64,000 nucleotides of DNA from Thalassobaculum fulvum. Lineage in GTDB: Bacteria; Pseudomonadota; Alphaproteobacteria; Thalassobaculales; Thalassobaculaceae. The stretch is taken from the NCBI RefSeq assembly GCF_014652915.1, contig NZ_BMZS01000004.1, forward strand, positions 62,001 through 126,000. The letters are read 5' to 3'. The notes under the pieces were generated by a model, which searched no databases, was not told where the DNA came from, and was given only the letters and a program-made list of their open reading frames with translations. Below are positions 17,489 through 26,002 of the stretch, in pieces; the stretch's first letter is position 1; each line of letters begins with the position of its first letter. The translations under genes and the position numbers were made by a program.

Positions 17489-19021
17489 ATGAAGCGACTG
17501 ATCGTGTGCTGCGACGGGACCTGGAACACCCCGGACCAGACCGACGGCGGGATCCCGGCGCCGACCAACGTGGTCAGGCTGATCAACTGCGTCACCGAGG
17601 CCGACGCGGCCGGCGTCGAGCAGGTGAAATACTATCACCCCGGGGTCGGAACCGACCCGGGGCTGCTGAGCCGGGTCGCCGGCGGCGGACTTGGCCTCGG
17701 ACTCGATCGCAACATCATGAGCGCCTACCGGTTCGTCGCCGAGACCTACGCGGCCGGCGACGAGATCTACCTGTTCGGCTTCAGCCGCGGTGCCTACACG
17801 GTACGCAGCCTGGGCGGCATGATCGGCCGGTGCGGCCTGCTCGACACCGCCGGGCTGGACGAGGCGACCGTCTGGAGCCGCGTCCAGGACCTGTTCGACA
17901 ACGACTACCGGAAACCGTCCCCGGGCGAGCGGGCCGCGGGCGGGCGGGACGGCTGGGCGTTCCGGGCTCCGCCGGCGGGCGAGCCCGGGATCCCGATCCG
18001 CTTCCTCGGGGTCTGGGACACGGTCGGGGCGCTCGGCATCCCGGACGACATGGCTCTCCTCAACCTGCTCGACGGGTTTCGCGACCGCAGCTTCCACGAC
18101 ACCGAGCTCGGTTCGGGCGTGCAGACCGCCCGCCACGCCGTGGCGATCGACGAGCGGCGTGCCAGTTTCCAGCCGACCCTGTGGACCAACGTCGCGCCCG
18201 GGCGCGACGTCCGGCAGCTCTGGTTTCCCGGCGTGCACAGCGACGTCGGCGGCGGCTACGCCGACACCGGCCTGTCGGACGCCGCGCTGCAGTGGATGGT
18301 CGAGGAAGCCGGCGCCGCAGGCCTGGCATTCGATCCGCAGCTTCTGGCCCAGATCGCCCCGCGCCACCACGGCACCCTGCACGACTCGCTGTCCGGCCCG
18401 TTCGCCCTGTTGCCGACCAAGCCGCGCTGCGCCCCGTGCCTGGCCGACGGCGCCGACCTGCACGCCTCGGCGACGGCACGCTACGGCAATCCGCCCATCA
18501 CCCAGGCGCCGTACCGCAGGACCCGGATCCTGGGTCCGGGCGAATCGGTCTCCCTCGACGTGTTCGCCGCCGATCCCTGGAACGACACCGGCCTGTATCT
18601 CGAGGCGGGCGTCACCTACGCGATGACCGCGACCGGCCAGTGGCTGGACAAGAGCGTCCCGACCGGCCCGGCCGGATCGAACGACGGCAAGTTCCACATC
18701 GGCGAGCTCGCCCATGTCGTTGGCAGCGCGATTGGCCAGGCCGAGAGCCTGTTCAAGTATTTCACCAAGAACGAGAGCGCCGATTTCATCATGACCCGGC
18801 GCCACGAGGGGTTCCCGTGGTTCTGCCTGGTCGGCGCCGTCGCGAACGGAACCGGCGTGGACCCGGACGGCAAACCGATCCCGCACGAGACGTGGGCGAT
18901 CGGTGACGGCGGCCCCCGGACCCCCGGGAAATCCGGCTACTTCTATGCCTACGCGAACGATGCCTGGCGGTTCTACGGCAACAACAAGGGACGCGTACGG
19001 CTTACCGTGACCCGGGCCTGA
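17489..19021 (+). CDS. DUF2235 alpha/beta-hydrolase (Tle1-like phospholipase family)
   Basis: 510-residue protein. The N-terminus 'KRLIVCCDGTWNTPDQ' and the 'GVGTDPG' segment define DUF2235. The lipase elbow is 'GFSRGAYTVRSL' with the predicted nucleophile Ser99. The downstream 'PGVHSDVGGGYADTGLSDAALQWM' (His and Asp in the pocket) is also typical. The C-terminal 150 residues are a separate region. Some members (Tle1) are type VI secretion phospholipases, but no VgrG, PAAR, immunity lipoprotein or secretion gene is nearby, so a housekeeping esterase role is equally possible. No signal peptide. A Shine-Dalgarno GGAGGTC precedes the ATG. Confidence 0.88.
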   Translation: MKRLIVCCDGTWNTPDQTDGGIPAPTNVVRLINCVTEADAAGVEQVKYYHPGVGTDPGLLSRVAGGGLGLGLDRNIMSAYRFVAETYAAGDEIYLFGFSRGAYTVRSLGGMIGRCGLLDTAGLDEATVWSRVQDLFDNDYRKPSPGERAAGGRDGWAFRAPPAGEPGIPIRFLGVWDTVGALGIPDDMALLNLLDGFRDRSFHDTELGSGVQTARHAVAIDERRASFQPTLWTNVAPGRDVRQLWFPGVHSDVGGGYADTGLSDAALQWMVEEAGAAGLAFDPQLLAQIAPRHHGTLHDSLSGPFALLPTKPRCAPCLADGADLHASATARYGNPPITQAPYRRTRILGPGESVSLDVFAADPWNDTGLYLEAGVTYAMTATGQWLDKSVPTGPAGSNDGKFHIGELAHVVGSAIGQAESLFKYFTKNESADFIMTRRHEGFPWFCLVGAVANGTGVDPDGKPIPHETWAIGDGGPRTPGKSGYFYAYANDAWRFYGNNKGRVRLTVTRA

Positions 19022-19131
19022 CGCGGACACCCGACACCCCCTTCCGCGCCGGGTCGGGAACGCGCATGGTTCCCGGCGGCGGCGCTGGCGCCGCGACCGC
19101 TCGAAGCCGAACACACCGACCGGAGCCGCCG

Positions 19132-19794
19132 ATGACCCCGCGCCCCCTCCACCTCGACGCCCGGCTGTACGACTACGTCGTCGATGTCGGCGGCCGCGAG
19201 CCGGCGGTCGGACGGCGGCTGCGCGAAGCGACCCAGGCGATGCCGATGGCGGCGATGCAGATCGCCCCCGACCAGGGCAACGCGCTGGCCCTGCTGGTCG
19301 AGCTGATCGGCGCCCGCCGGGCGGTCGAGATCGGCACCTTCACCGGCTACTCGGCGCTGCGCACGGCGCTCGCCCTGCCGGCCGACGGCGAGCTGGTGTG
19401 CTGCGACGTCAGCGAGGAGTGGACGTCGGTCGGCCGGCCGTTCTGGGAGGAAGCCGGCGTCGCCGACAAGATCGACCTGCGGATCGCACCGGCGGTCGAG
19501 ACCCTGGACGGCCTGATCGCCGGCGGCTGGGCCGGGACCGTCGACTTCGTCTTCGTCGACGCCGACAAGCCGGGCTACGACGCCTACTACGAGCGCGCGC
19601 TGGTGCTGCTGCGGACCGGCGGCCTGGTCGCAATCGACAACGTGCTGTGGGACGGCGCGGTGATCGACGACGCCGACCGCAGCGCCGACACCGAGGCGAT
19701 CCGCGCCCTCAACGCGAAGATCCACGGCGACGAGCGCGTGACCATGGCGATGCTGCCGATCGGCGACGGGCTGACCCTGGCGCGCAAGCGCTGA
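19132..19794 (+). CDS. Class I SAM-dependent O-methyltransferase
   Basis: 220-residue protein of the caffeoyl-CoA/catechol O-methyltransferase type. It opens with 'AMQIAPDQGNALALLVELIGARRAVEIGTFTGYSALRTALAL' (SAM motif I 'VEIGTFTGYS'), then 'DFVFVDADKPGYDAYYERAL', the metal-binding motif, and 'IDNVLWDGAV', all at expected spacing. Members methylate catecholic or other small hydroxylated substrates in the cytoplasm. The ATG at 19132 with GGAG upstream was preferred over an ATG 22 codons earlier. Confidence 0.92.
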   Translation: MTPRPLHLDARLYDYVVDVGGREPAVGRRLREATQAMPMAAMQIAPDQGNALALLVELIGARRAVEIGTFTGYSALRTALALPADGELVCCDVSEEWTSVGRPFWEEAGVADKIDLRIAPAVETLDGLIAGGWAGTVDFVFVDADKPGYDAYYERALVLLRTGGLVAIDNVLWDGAVIDDADRSADTEAIRALNAKIHGDERVTMAMLPIGDGLTLARKR

Positions 19795-19873
19795 CGTCAC
19801 TGACGCTGGCAACGCGCGCGCCCGCACGGCAGAATGCCGGTGCTGTCCCATGGGTCTGCAGGGGAGCCCCCCG

Positions 19874-21211
19874 ATGGGCGCGTCGGTCGCAAAGCCATCG
19901 GGAGTTCGCCGCCTCGGTCTCGAGGACGAGGTCATCTGGATCTGCGAGGATCTCGGCTGCGCCGGCCCGATCCTGCTGGTCATGGACTTCGCCGGCCGGC
20001 TCGACGAGCGTCTTCTGGCCCATGCCGCCCGCCTGCTGCCGGCGGCCGAGCCGGCCCTGGCCTGCCGGGTCGAGGCCACACCGGACGGCCCGGTCTGGCG
20101 GCCCCTCGACGACCTGGACGCGGCTTCCTGGTTCACCTTGCACGAGACCGACGATCCCGAGACCGCGATCCGGGCGATCCTGACGCCGCGCCCGGAGCAC
20201 CACGGCTCGACCTTCCATCTGCACCTGGCCCGGCATGCCCACGGCGATTCCCTGCTGCTCTGGCTGACCCACGTGATCGGCGACGGCTTCTGGACATACG
20301 AGTGCGCGTATCGGCTCGCCGGGATCTACAGCGGCCTGGCCGCGGATCCCGGCTATGCCCCGAAGCCGAACACCGCTCCGCCGGTCGGGCTGGAGTGGAT
20401 GGACCGGCTGGGCTGGCGGGACACCTGGCGGATCACCCGGCGGGACCTGGCGACGGCGCTGCGCTCGCGCGGGACCGTGGTCGGCTTCCGGCGCGACTAC
20501 GACGCCTACCGGGCCGCCGGGACCCCCGACGCCGCCCACGTGGTCCACCGCCTGTCGGCCGACACGGTCGCCACCATCGACCGCGCCGGCGTCCGCGGCG
20601 TGTCCCGCAACGACATGCTGCTGGCGGCGTTCGCCCGGGCGTTCCCGGAGTTCGTCGGGGGATCCGCGACCGGGTCGGCCGGGGCCACGGTGAAGATCGC
20701 CCTCACCGTCGACCTGCGGCGGTTCGCGGAGGGCCGGCCCCTGCGCGCACCCGGCAACATGGTGGGAATCGCCTACGTCACCCTCGGCTCGGACCTCGGA
20801 CCGCGCTTCGACGACACCCTGGCGCTGGTGGCGGCCGAGACCGGCCGCCAGAAGCGCGACCTGATGGGCGTCGGCAACCCGTTGTTCGTCAAGCTGCTCG
20901 GCGCCCTGCCCTACCGCTGGCGCCGCCGCCTGGTGGAGGCCATCCTGCGCCGCTCGATGGCCAAGCCGCTGTTTCCGACCCTGTCGAACGCCGGGACGGT
21001 CGACGCCGGCCGGTTGCGGTTCGCCGCCGCCGCCCCGGAGGCCGTCGAGGTGGCGTTCTACCCGCCGGCGCTGCCGCTGTTCCTGGTCAGCGTGCTGCGC
21101 TACCGCGACACCATCGCGCTGACCGCCTGCTTCCAGCCGGCCGACCTGGAGCCGCAGCGGGTGCGCGGCCTGCTGGAGCGCATCGAGCGCGAGATCCGCG
21201 ACGGATCCTGA
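19874..21211 (+). CDS. Condensation-fold acyltransferase (WS/DGAT or alcohol acyltransferase-like)
   Basis: 445-residue protein. 'LGLEDEVIWICEDLGCAGPILLVMDFAGRLDERLL' at the start resembles the opening of acyl-CoA-dependent condensation-fold enzymes. The active-site motif HxxxDG is present in 'LTHVIGDGFWTYECAYRL'. The second half contains 'SRNDMLLAAFARAF' and 'VDLRRFAEGRPLRAPGNMVGIAYVTL', typical of WS/DGAT-type proteins. It probably transfers an acyl group to an alcohol or amine; the substrate is unknown. The ATG at 19874 follows a GGGGAG at good spacing; an in-frame ATG at 19850 has none. It lies 79 bp after the O-methyltransferase gene, possibly in the same transcript. Confidence 0.7.
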   Translation: MGASVAKPSGVRRLGLEDEVIWICEDLGCAGPILLVMDFAGRLDERLLAHAARLLPAAEPALACRVEATPDGPVWRPLDDLDAASWFTLHETDDPETAIRAILTPRPEHHGSTFHLHLARHAHGDSLLLWLTHVIGDGFWTYECAYRLAGIYSGLAADPGYAPKPNTAPPVGLEWMDRLGWRDTWRITRRDLATALRSRGTVVGFRRDYDAYRAAGTPDAAHVVHRLSADTVATIDRAGVRGVSRNDMLLAAFARAFPEFVGGSATGSAGATVKIALTVDLRRFAEGRPLRAPGNMVGIAYVTLGSDLGPRFDDTLALVAAETGRQKRDLMGVGNPLFVKLLGALPYRWRRRLVEAILRRSMAKPLFPTLSNAGTVDAGRLRFAAAAPEAVEVAFYPPALPLFLVSVLRYRDTIALTACFQPADLEPQRVRGLLERIEREIRDGS

Positions 21212-21218
21212 AGCCCCG

Positions 21219-21662
21219 TCAGCCGCCGACGCCGGCGCCGGTGACCCTGTCACCGACCGCGAGGCCGAGGCGCTCCACCGTCCCGCCGTTCACCTCCAGC
21301 ACGTAGCGCGCGCGTCGGCCGGCGGCGATGGTGTCGAGCGAATACGGCACCGCCCGCTCGTGCAGGTCGACGATCCGCCCGTCGTTGCCGATGAACAGCA
21401 TGTCCAGCGGCAGCGGCGTGTTCTTCATCCACATGGTGACGCGGGTCGGGCGGGCGAACACGAACAGCATGCCGTGGTCGGGCGCCAGTTCCTGGCGGTA
21501 CATCAGGCCGCGGTTGCGCTCCGCCTCGGTCGCGGCGATCTCGACCTGGAACTCGTGACGGACGCCTGCGGCGGTCTCGACGGTCAGCGGCACCCGCTCC
21601 TGCGCGGCCGCGGCGGCGGTCCAGGCCAGCAGCGACAGGACCACGTAGAGCAACGTTCTCAT
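21219..21662 (-). CDS. DUF192 periplasmic protein
   Basis: 147 residues with a signal peptide (about 1-21, cleavage after 'AAAAA') followed by a complete DUF192 domain: 'ERNRGLMYRQELAPDHGMLFVF', 'MWMKNTPLPLDMLFIGNDGRIVDL' and 'YVLEVNGG'. The function of the family is not established. Its ATG overlaps the TGA of the upstream deacetylase gene, so translation is coupled. Confidence 0.93.
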   Translation of the reverse strand: MRTLLYVVLSLLAWTAAAAAQERVPLTVETAAGVRHEFQVEIAATEAERNRGLMYRQELAPDHGMLFVFARPTRVTMWMKNTPLPLDMLFIGNDGRIVDLHERAVPYSLDTIAAGRRARYVLEVNGGTVERLGLAVGDRVTGAGVGG

Positions 21663-22915
21663 GGGCTCAAAACAGCCTCGATGATGCGGTGGATGGAATC
21701 GCGCACCGGCCCCGGATTCGGCCGGTCGGCGAGCGTGGTGAACCAGTGTTCCGGTGGATTGCGGCCGCGGCTGTGATTCCAGGTCAGCTCGCGCAGCACG
21801 CGCTCGGCATCAGAACCAAGATCAACATCGGGATTTATCCCATTGATCGTAGCCCATATTCCGGACCACGCCCGTGCCACGGACCACGGATTGTAACCGC
21901 CGCCGCCGACCACCAGCACCCGCGGTGCCGTCGGGATCAGGGCGGCGACCGCGTCCCACAGCGCCCGGTTCGACAGCTCCAGCCTGGCCTGCGGATCGTC
22001 GGCGAGGCCGTCGGCCCCGGTCTGGATCACCAGGGCATCCGGGAAGAATCGCTGAACCAGCGGCACCACCGCCCGGGCGATCAGCAGCGCCAGCTCGCTG
22101 TCGTTCAGGCCCGGCGGGACCGGCAGGTTGCGGGCCATGCCGCCGGCCCGGTCGTCGAGCGCGCCGGTCTTCGGCCAGCGGCCGTCCTCGTGCAGCGAAA
22201 TCGTCAGCACCCGGTCGTCATGATGGAAGGCGTCCTGCACGCCGTCGCCGTGATGGGCGTCCAGATCGACGTAGGCGACCCGCTCCAGTCCATGGTCGAG
22301 CATCGCCAGGATGCCGAGCACCGGGTCGTTGAAGAAGCAGAACCCCCAGGCCATGTCGCGGCGGCCGTGATGGGTGCCGCCGGCGAGCGAATGGATGATG
22401 CCGCGCTGAACATGGGCCAGCGCCGAGCCGGCCAGGATCGAGGCGCCCGACGAGGTGGCCGGGCGGCGGAAGATCTCGGCGAACACCGGGTTGCCGTTGC
22501 GGCCGATGTTGTAGCGCTCGCGCACCGCCTCCGGCACCTGGCGGGTCCGCTCCGCCTCGACTACCGCGGCGACGTAGTCCGGGTCGTGGAAGCGCTGCAG
22601 CTGCTCGGGATCGGCCTGCCCGCTCTCGACGTAGTGCGCGTCGTCGAGCCAGCCGATCGCGCGGGCGATGTCGATCGCCGGAGTCACCCGCTGGATCGAG
22701 AGCGGATGGCGCTGGCCGTAGACCGAGTGCCGGTAGATCTCGTTGCCGACCATGATAGGCCGGGCCGGAAACGCCGGCGGCAGGACCGACGGGTCGAACC
22801 GGGTCCAGGCCGGGTCGCGGCGCGCCGTGATCTCGGGCGGAACCCGGTACGGGACAGGCTGCGGCGCGGGGCGTCGGGCGGCGGGGCGTCGGATGATCGT
22901 CTCTGAAGCGTCCAT
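21659..22915 (-). CDS. Histone deacetylase-family amidohydrolase
   Basis: 418-residue zinc hydrolase of the arginase/deacetylase fold. Active-site elements are 'GGTHHGRRDMAWGFCFFND' (tandem His), 'VAYVDLDAHHGDGVQDAF' (metal Asp/His) and 'VIQTGADGLADDPQARL'. The late 'VVGGGGYNPWSVARAW' replaces the usual catalytic Tyr loop. Bacterial members act on acetylated small molecules (polyamines, acetoin-related) or proteins; the substrate cannot be told. The start at 22915 was chosen because residues further upstream lie over the TPP riboswitch on the other strand and are unlike the family. Confidence 0.9.
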   Translation of the reverse strand: MDASETIIRRPAARRPAPQPVPYRVPPEITARRDPAWTRFDPSVLPPAFPARPIMVGNEIYRHSVYGQRHPLSIQRVTPAIDIARAIGWLDDAHYVESGQADPEQLQRFHDPDYVAAVVEAERTRQVPEAVRERYNIGRNGNPVFAEIFRRPATSSGASILAGSALAHVQRGIIHSLAGGTHHGRRDMAWGFCFFNDPVLGILAMLDHGLERVAYVDLDAHHGDGVQDAFHHDDRVLTISLHEDGRWPKTGALDDRAGGMARNLPVPPGLNDSELALLIARAVVPLVQRFFPDALVIQTGADGLADDPQARLELSNRALWDAVAALIPTAPRVLVVGGGGYNPWSVARAWSGIWATINGINPDVDLGSDAERVLRELTWNHSRGRNPPEHWFTTLADRPNPGPVRDSIHRIIEAVLSP

Positions 22916-22981
22916 GCCAGCAGAAACTGCGTCACCGAAGCGGGCTTGCCAAGGGGGCGGCCGGTCGCCATGATCGCCTCG

Positions 22982-23075
22982 CCACTTCGGGGGAGCCGCA
23001 ATCCGGCGGCTGAGAGGTCCAGGCGACTGGACGACCCCACGAACCTGATCCGGGTCACGCCGGCGGAGGGAGCAA
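22982..23075 (+). promoter_or_regulatory. TPP riboswitch (THI box)
   Basis: The conserved thiamine-pyrophosphate aptamer is complete: GGGGGAGCC, then GGCGGCTGAGAGG (CTGAGAGG at 23010-23017), a variable P3 stem GTCCA/TGGAC (23017-23032), ACCTGATC at 23043-23050, and CCGGCGGAGGGA at the 3' end. The Shine-Dalgarno of the leader ORF (AAGGAGG, 23075-23080) follows directly. GCCTC at 22976-22980, just before the aptamer, can pair with GAGGC (23077-23081), so ligand binding could hide this ribosome site. It predicts repression of the downstream genes when thiamine is plentiful. Confidence 0.95.
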
Positions 23076-23082
23076 GGAGGCA

Positions 23083-23157
23083 ATGATGCGCGCCCGCGCA
23101 ACAGGCCGGTCCGAATCCGACGCAGTGCACGCCCGGGAACCCCATTCCCGGCGATGA
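23083..23157 (+). CDS. 24-residue leader ORF behind the TPP riboswitch
   Basis: ATG ATG CGC... TGA, 24 residues (MMRARATGRS...HSRR), preceded by a strong AAGGAGG directly 3' of the riboswitch. Its TGA overlaps the permease ATG (ATGA at 23154-23157). The permease has no good Shine-Dalgarno of its own, so its translation is probably coupled to this small ORF. The peptide resembles nothing known and may matter only for being translated. The alternative is that it is a chance ORF. Confidence 0.6.
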   Translation: MMRARATGRSESDAVHAREPHSRR

Positions 23158-23921
23158 CGCGCGTCCACCGTTTCGCCCGCCCCCTGGCGATCGCCGCCGG
23201 GCTGGTGGCGCTGTGGCAGGCCGTGGTGTGGGCGACCGCCGCCCCGCCCTACATCCTGCCGGGCCCGGGGCGGGTGGTCGCGGCCTGGATCGAGCGTCGT
23301 GACATCGTCCTGCACCATGCCGGCATCACCGTGCTGGAGATCGTGGTCGGCCTGACGCTCGGCGCCGCCGTCGGCCTGGCGGTCGCCACCACCCTGCACG
23401 CCGTCCGCCCGATCCGGCCGTGGCTGCTGCCGGTGCTGGTGGTCAGCCAGGCGATCCCGGTGTTCGCGATCGCCCCCCTGCTGGTGCTGTGGCTCGGCTA
23501 CGGCCTGGCCAGCAAGGTCGTGATGGCGGCCCTGATCATCTTCTTCCCGGTCGCCACCGCGTTCTACGACGGGCTGCGGCGGGTCGAGCCGCTGTGGCTG
23601 GACGCCGCCCGCACCCTCGGCTGCCGCGGCCCGCGGCTGTTCCGGCGGGTGCGGTTGCCGGCCGCCCTGCCGGCGCTGGCGTCCGGCCTTCGGGTGGCGA
23701 CCGCGGTCGCCCCGATCGGCGCCGTGGTCGGCGAGTGGGTCGGGTCGTCGGCCGGGCTCGGCTACCTAATGCTGCACGCCAACGGGCGCATGCAGACCGA
23801 CCTGATGTTCGCCGCCCTGCTCACCCTCGCGATCCTGTCGGTCGCGCTCTACACCGCCGTCGACCTCGGCCTGCGCCGGGCCATGCCCTGGCAGGCCGGC
23901 GAGCTGGACGAGTCCCGATGA
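23154..23921 (+). CDS. ABC transporter permease, thiamine-precursor type (ThiX-like)
   Basis: 255-residue inner-membrane permease of the SsuC/TauC/ThiX class with six hydrophobic segments. The EAA loop reads 'LDAARTLGCRGPRLFRRVRLPAALPALASGLR', followed by 'APIGAVVGEWVGSSAGLGYLMLHANGRMQTDLMFAAL', as in pyrimidine-precursor permeases. The TPP riboswitch upstream and the NMT1/THI5-type binding protein downstream indicate uptake of hydroxymethylpyrimidine or a related thiamine precursor. Start and stop both overlap neighbouring genes as ATGA. No cognate ATPase gene is in this operon. Confidence 0.9.
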   Translation: MTRVHRFARPLAIAAGLVALWQAVVWATAAPPYILPGPGRVVAAWIERRDIVLHHAGITVLEIVVGLTLGAAVGLAVATTLHAVRPIRPWLLPVLVVSQAIPVFAIAPLLVLWLGYGLASKVVMAALIIFFPVATAFYDGLRRVEPLWLDAARTLGCRGPRLFRRVRLPAALPALASGLRVATAVAPIGAVVGEWVGSSAGLGYLMLHANGRMQTDLMFAALLTLAILSVALYTAVDLGLRRAMPWQAGELDESR

Positions 23922-23953
23922 CCTCCCTCCACCGACAACCCCGGAGACCCCGA

Positions 23954-24889
23954 ATGCGTCTGCTGCCCACCCTCGTCGCCGGCGCTCTGCTGGCCGCGGC
24001 CCCGGCCCACGCCGCCGACAAGATGACCGTGCTGCTCGACTGGTTCGTCAACCCGGACCACGGCCCGCTGATCGTCGCCGAGGAACTCGGCCTCTATGAG
24101 CAGCAGGGCCTGGACGTCGAGCTGATCGCGCCGGCCGACCCGAACGACCCGCCGAAGCTGGTCGCCGCCGGCAAGGCCGACGTGGCGATCTCCTACCAGC
24201 CGCAGTTGCACCTGCAGGTCGACCAGGGCCTGCCGCTGGTGCGTTTCGGCACCCTGGTCGCGACCCCGCTGAACACCCTGACGGTGCTGGCCGACGGGCC
24301 GGTGAAGACGCTCGCCGACCTGAAGGGTCGCAAGGTCGGGTTCTCGGTCGCCGGCACCGAGGAGGCGATGCTGACCGCGATGCTGGGGACCGTCGGCCTC
24401 GGCGTGGCCGACATCGAGCTGGTGAACGTCAACTTCTCGCTGTCGCCGTCGCTGATCTCCGGCCAGGTCGACGCGGTGATCGGCGCCTACCGCAACTTCG
24501 AGCTCAACCAGATGGACATCGTCGGCCGCCCCGGCCGGGCGTTCTACGTCGAGGAGCACGGGGTGCCGCCGTTCGACCAGCTGATCTACGTCGCCCACAA
24601 GGACCGCGCCGCCGACCCGCGGCTGCCGCGGTTCCTGGAGGCGACCGAGCGGGCCGTGCAGTTCATGGTCAACCACCCGGACGACGCCTGGAAGCTGTTC
24701 GTGAAGAACCACAAGGACGTGGACGACGAACTGAACCGCCGGGCGTGGCGCGACACGCTGCCGCGCTTCGCGCTGCGCCCGGCGGCCCTGGATACCGGCC
24801 GCTACGACCGGCTGGCGGGCTTCCTGAAGGAGGCCGGCCTGATCAAGGCCGTGCCACCGGTCGCAAGCTACGCCGTCGCGGTGCGCTGA
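23954..24889 (+). CDS. NMT1/THI5-like substrate-binding protein (ThiY-like)
   Basis: 311-residue periplasmic binding protein with a signal peptide at 1-20 (cleavage after 'AHA'). The mature protein begins 'ADKMTVLLDWFVNPDHGPLIVAEELGLYEQQGLDVELI', the hallmark of the NMT1/THI5 family, and contains 'LPLVRFGTLVATPLNTLTVLADG'. The putative ligand is formylaminopyrimidine or hydroxymethylpyrimidine. The ATG at 23954 has GGAG at 7 bp and a normal signal sequence; an ATG at 23918 overlaps the permease stop but adds an Arg-rich stretch ahead of it. The last 22 bp overlap the convergent aminotransferase gene. Confidence 0.92.
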   Translation: MRLLPTLVAGALLAAAPAHAADKMTVLLDWFVNPDHGPLIVAEELGLYEQQGLDVELIAPADPNDPPKLVAAGKADVAISYQPQLHLQVDQGLPLVRFGTLVATPLNTLTVLADGPVKTLADLKGRKVGFSVAGTEEAMLTAMLGTVGLGVADIELVNVNFSLSPSLISGQVDAVIGAYRNFELNQMDIVGRPGRAFYVEEHGVPPFDQLIYVAHKDRAADPRLPRFLEATERAVQFMVNHPDDAWKLFVKNHKDVDDELNRRAWRDTLPRFALRPAALDTGRYDRLAGFLKEAGLIKAVPPVASYAVAVR

Positions 24890-25761
24890 GCCGACCCGGC
24901 TTCCGCCGCCGGCTCGTCGACGATCCGGCAGGTCTCCAGGAACTCCCAGTAGAGCTTCCGGGCCTGCCGGAACACCGGTCCCGGCTGCAGCTCGCGGCCT
25001 TCCCAGCCGGTCACCGTCTGGATCTTGCCGGCATTGCCGGACATCCAGATCTCGTCGGCATCGTCCAGGTCGGCGACGGTCAGCGTGCGCTGCTCGACCG
25101 GCACGCCGGCGGCGGTCAGCAGGCCGGCCACCCGATTCTTGGTGATGCCGTCCAGGAAGGTGCCGTTGGCCTGCGGCGTGATCGCCACCCCGTCCTTGGC
25201 GATCCACAGATTGGCGTGGCTGAACTCGGCGACGTTGCCGTCGGGATCCAGAACGACCGCCAGCTGGAAGCCTCGGCTCATCGCTTCGCGCCGGGCGCGC
25301 TGCGAGTTCGGGTACAGCGCGCCGGCCTTCGAATCGGTCGGCGCCTGGTCCGGGGCGGCCCGGCGGTACGGCGACAGCGTGGCCTTGCCGGCGTTCTCCG
25401 GCGGCATCGGCGCCTCGAAGATCGACAGCGCGAACAGGGTCTCGCCGGTCTCGGGCAGCAGGCTGCCCTCGCGGCAGAAGAACATCGGCCGGACGTAGTA
25501 GTCGGCGTCGGCCGGCAGCATGCGGATGCCCTCGACGCACAGCGCGTGGACCTCCTCGGCCGTCATCGCCGGCTCCAGCCCGATCGCCCTGGCCGAGCGG
25601 ATCAGCCGGGCGCAGTGGCGGTCCAGGTCGGGCGCGCAGCCGTGGATGGCCCGGGCACCGTCGAACACGTTGTTGGCGGACCAGAAGCCCAGGTCCATCG
25701 GCCCGGCCACCAGCGGCGGATCGTTGCGCCAACCCCCTTCGTAGAAGTGCACGGCTTTCAT
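24868..25761 (-). CDS. Class IV PLP aminotransferase (branched-chain / D-amino-acid type)
   Basis: 297-residue cytoplasmic enzyme. 'MDLGFWSANNVFDGARAIHG' and 'LDRHCARLIRSARAIGL' are class IV N-terminal motifs. The Schiff-base Lys is K145 in 'TDSKAGALYPNSQRARREA'; 'VAEFSHANLWIAKDG' and 'GITKNRVAGLL' follow. It resembles IlvE-type branched-chain aminotransferases and could equally act on other amino acids. The ATG at 25761 was preferred to one 17 codons upstream because it begins the family sequence and gives the usual length. The promoter region is shared with the divergent antiporter operon. Confidence 0.88.
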   Translation of the reverse strand: MKAVHFYEGGWRNDPPLVAGPMDLGFWSANNVFDGARAIHGCAPDLDRHCARLIRSARAIGLEPAMTAEEVHALCVEGIRMLPADADYYVRPMFFCREGSLLPETGETLFALSIFEAPMPPENAGKATLSPYRRAAPDQAPTDSKAGALYPNSQRARREAMSRGFQLAVVLDPDGNVAEFSHANLWIAKDGVAITPQANGTFLDGITKNRVAGLLTAAGVPVEQRTLTVADLDDADEIWMSGNAGKIQTVTGWEGRELQPGPVFRQARKLYWEFLETCRIVDEPAAEAGSAQRTATA

Positions 25762-25803
25762 TTTACCCTCCCGATTTGAACGAACGTTACCAGGACAGTC
25801 TTT

Positions 25804-25822
25804 CTGACCCATTTTAGGTCAG
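25804..25822. promoter_or_regulatory. Inverted repeat between aminotransferase and antiporter operons
   Basis: CTGACC, 7-nt AT-rich spacer (CATTTTA), GGTCAG, in the 241-bp divergent gap, 43 bp upstream of the aminotransferase start. This is the form expected of a dimeric-regulator operator. The rest of the gap holds no other recognised element. Confidence 0.5.
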
Positions 25823-26002
25823 CACTCCATACCTATTTTCGCAAAGCACGTTGCGGCGACTCGGTGTCACCGGGACATTGCGGATCATACGGAGGGGGAC
25901 ATACGGTAGCGGGCTTGGCGCGCCCGTCGGACCTGTGGCATGAATCGCCGCTCCGACGCGGCCGGCGTCGGCTGGCGTGGTCGGGAGAGGGACAGCGGCG
26001 GA

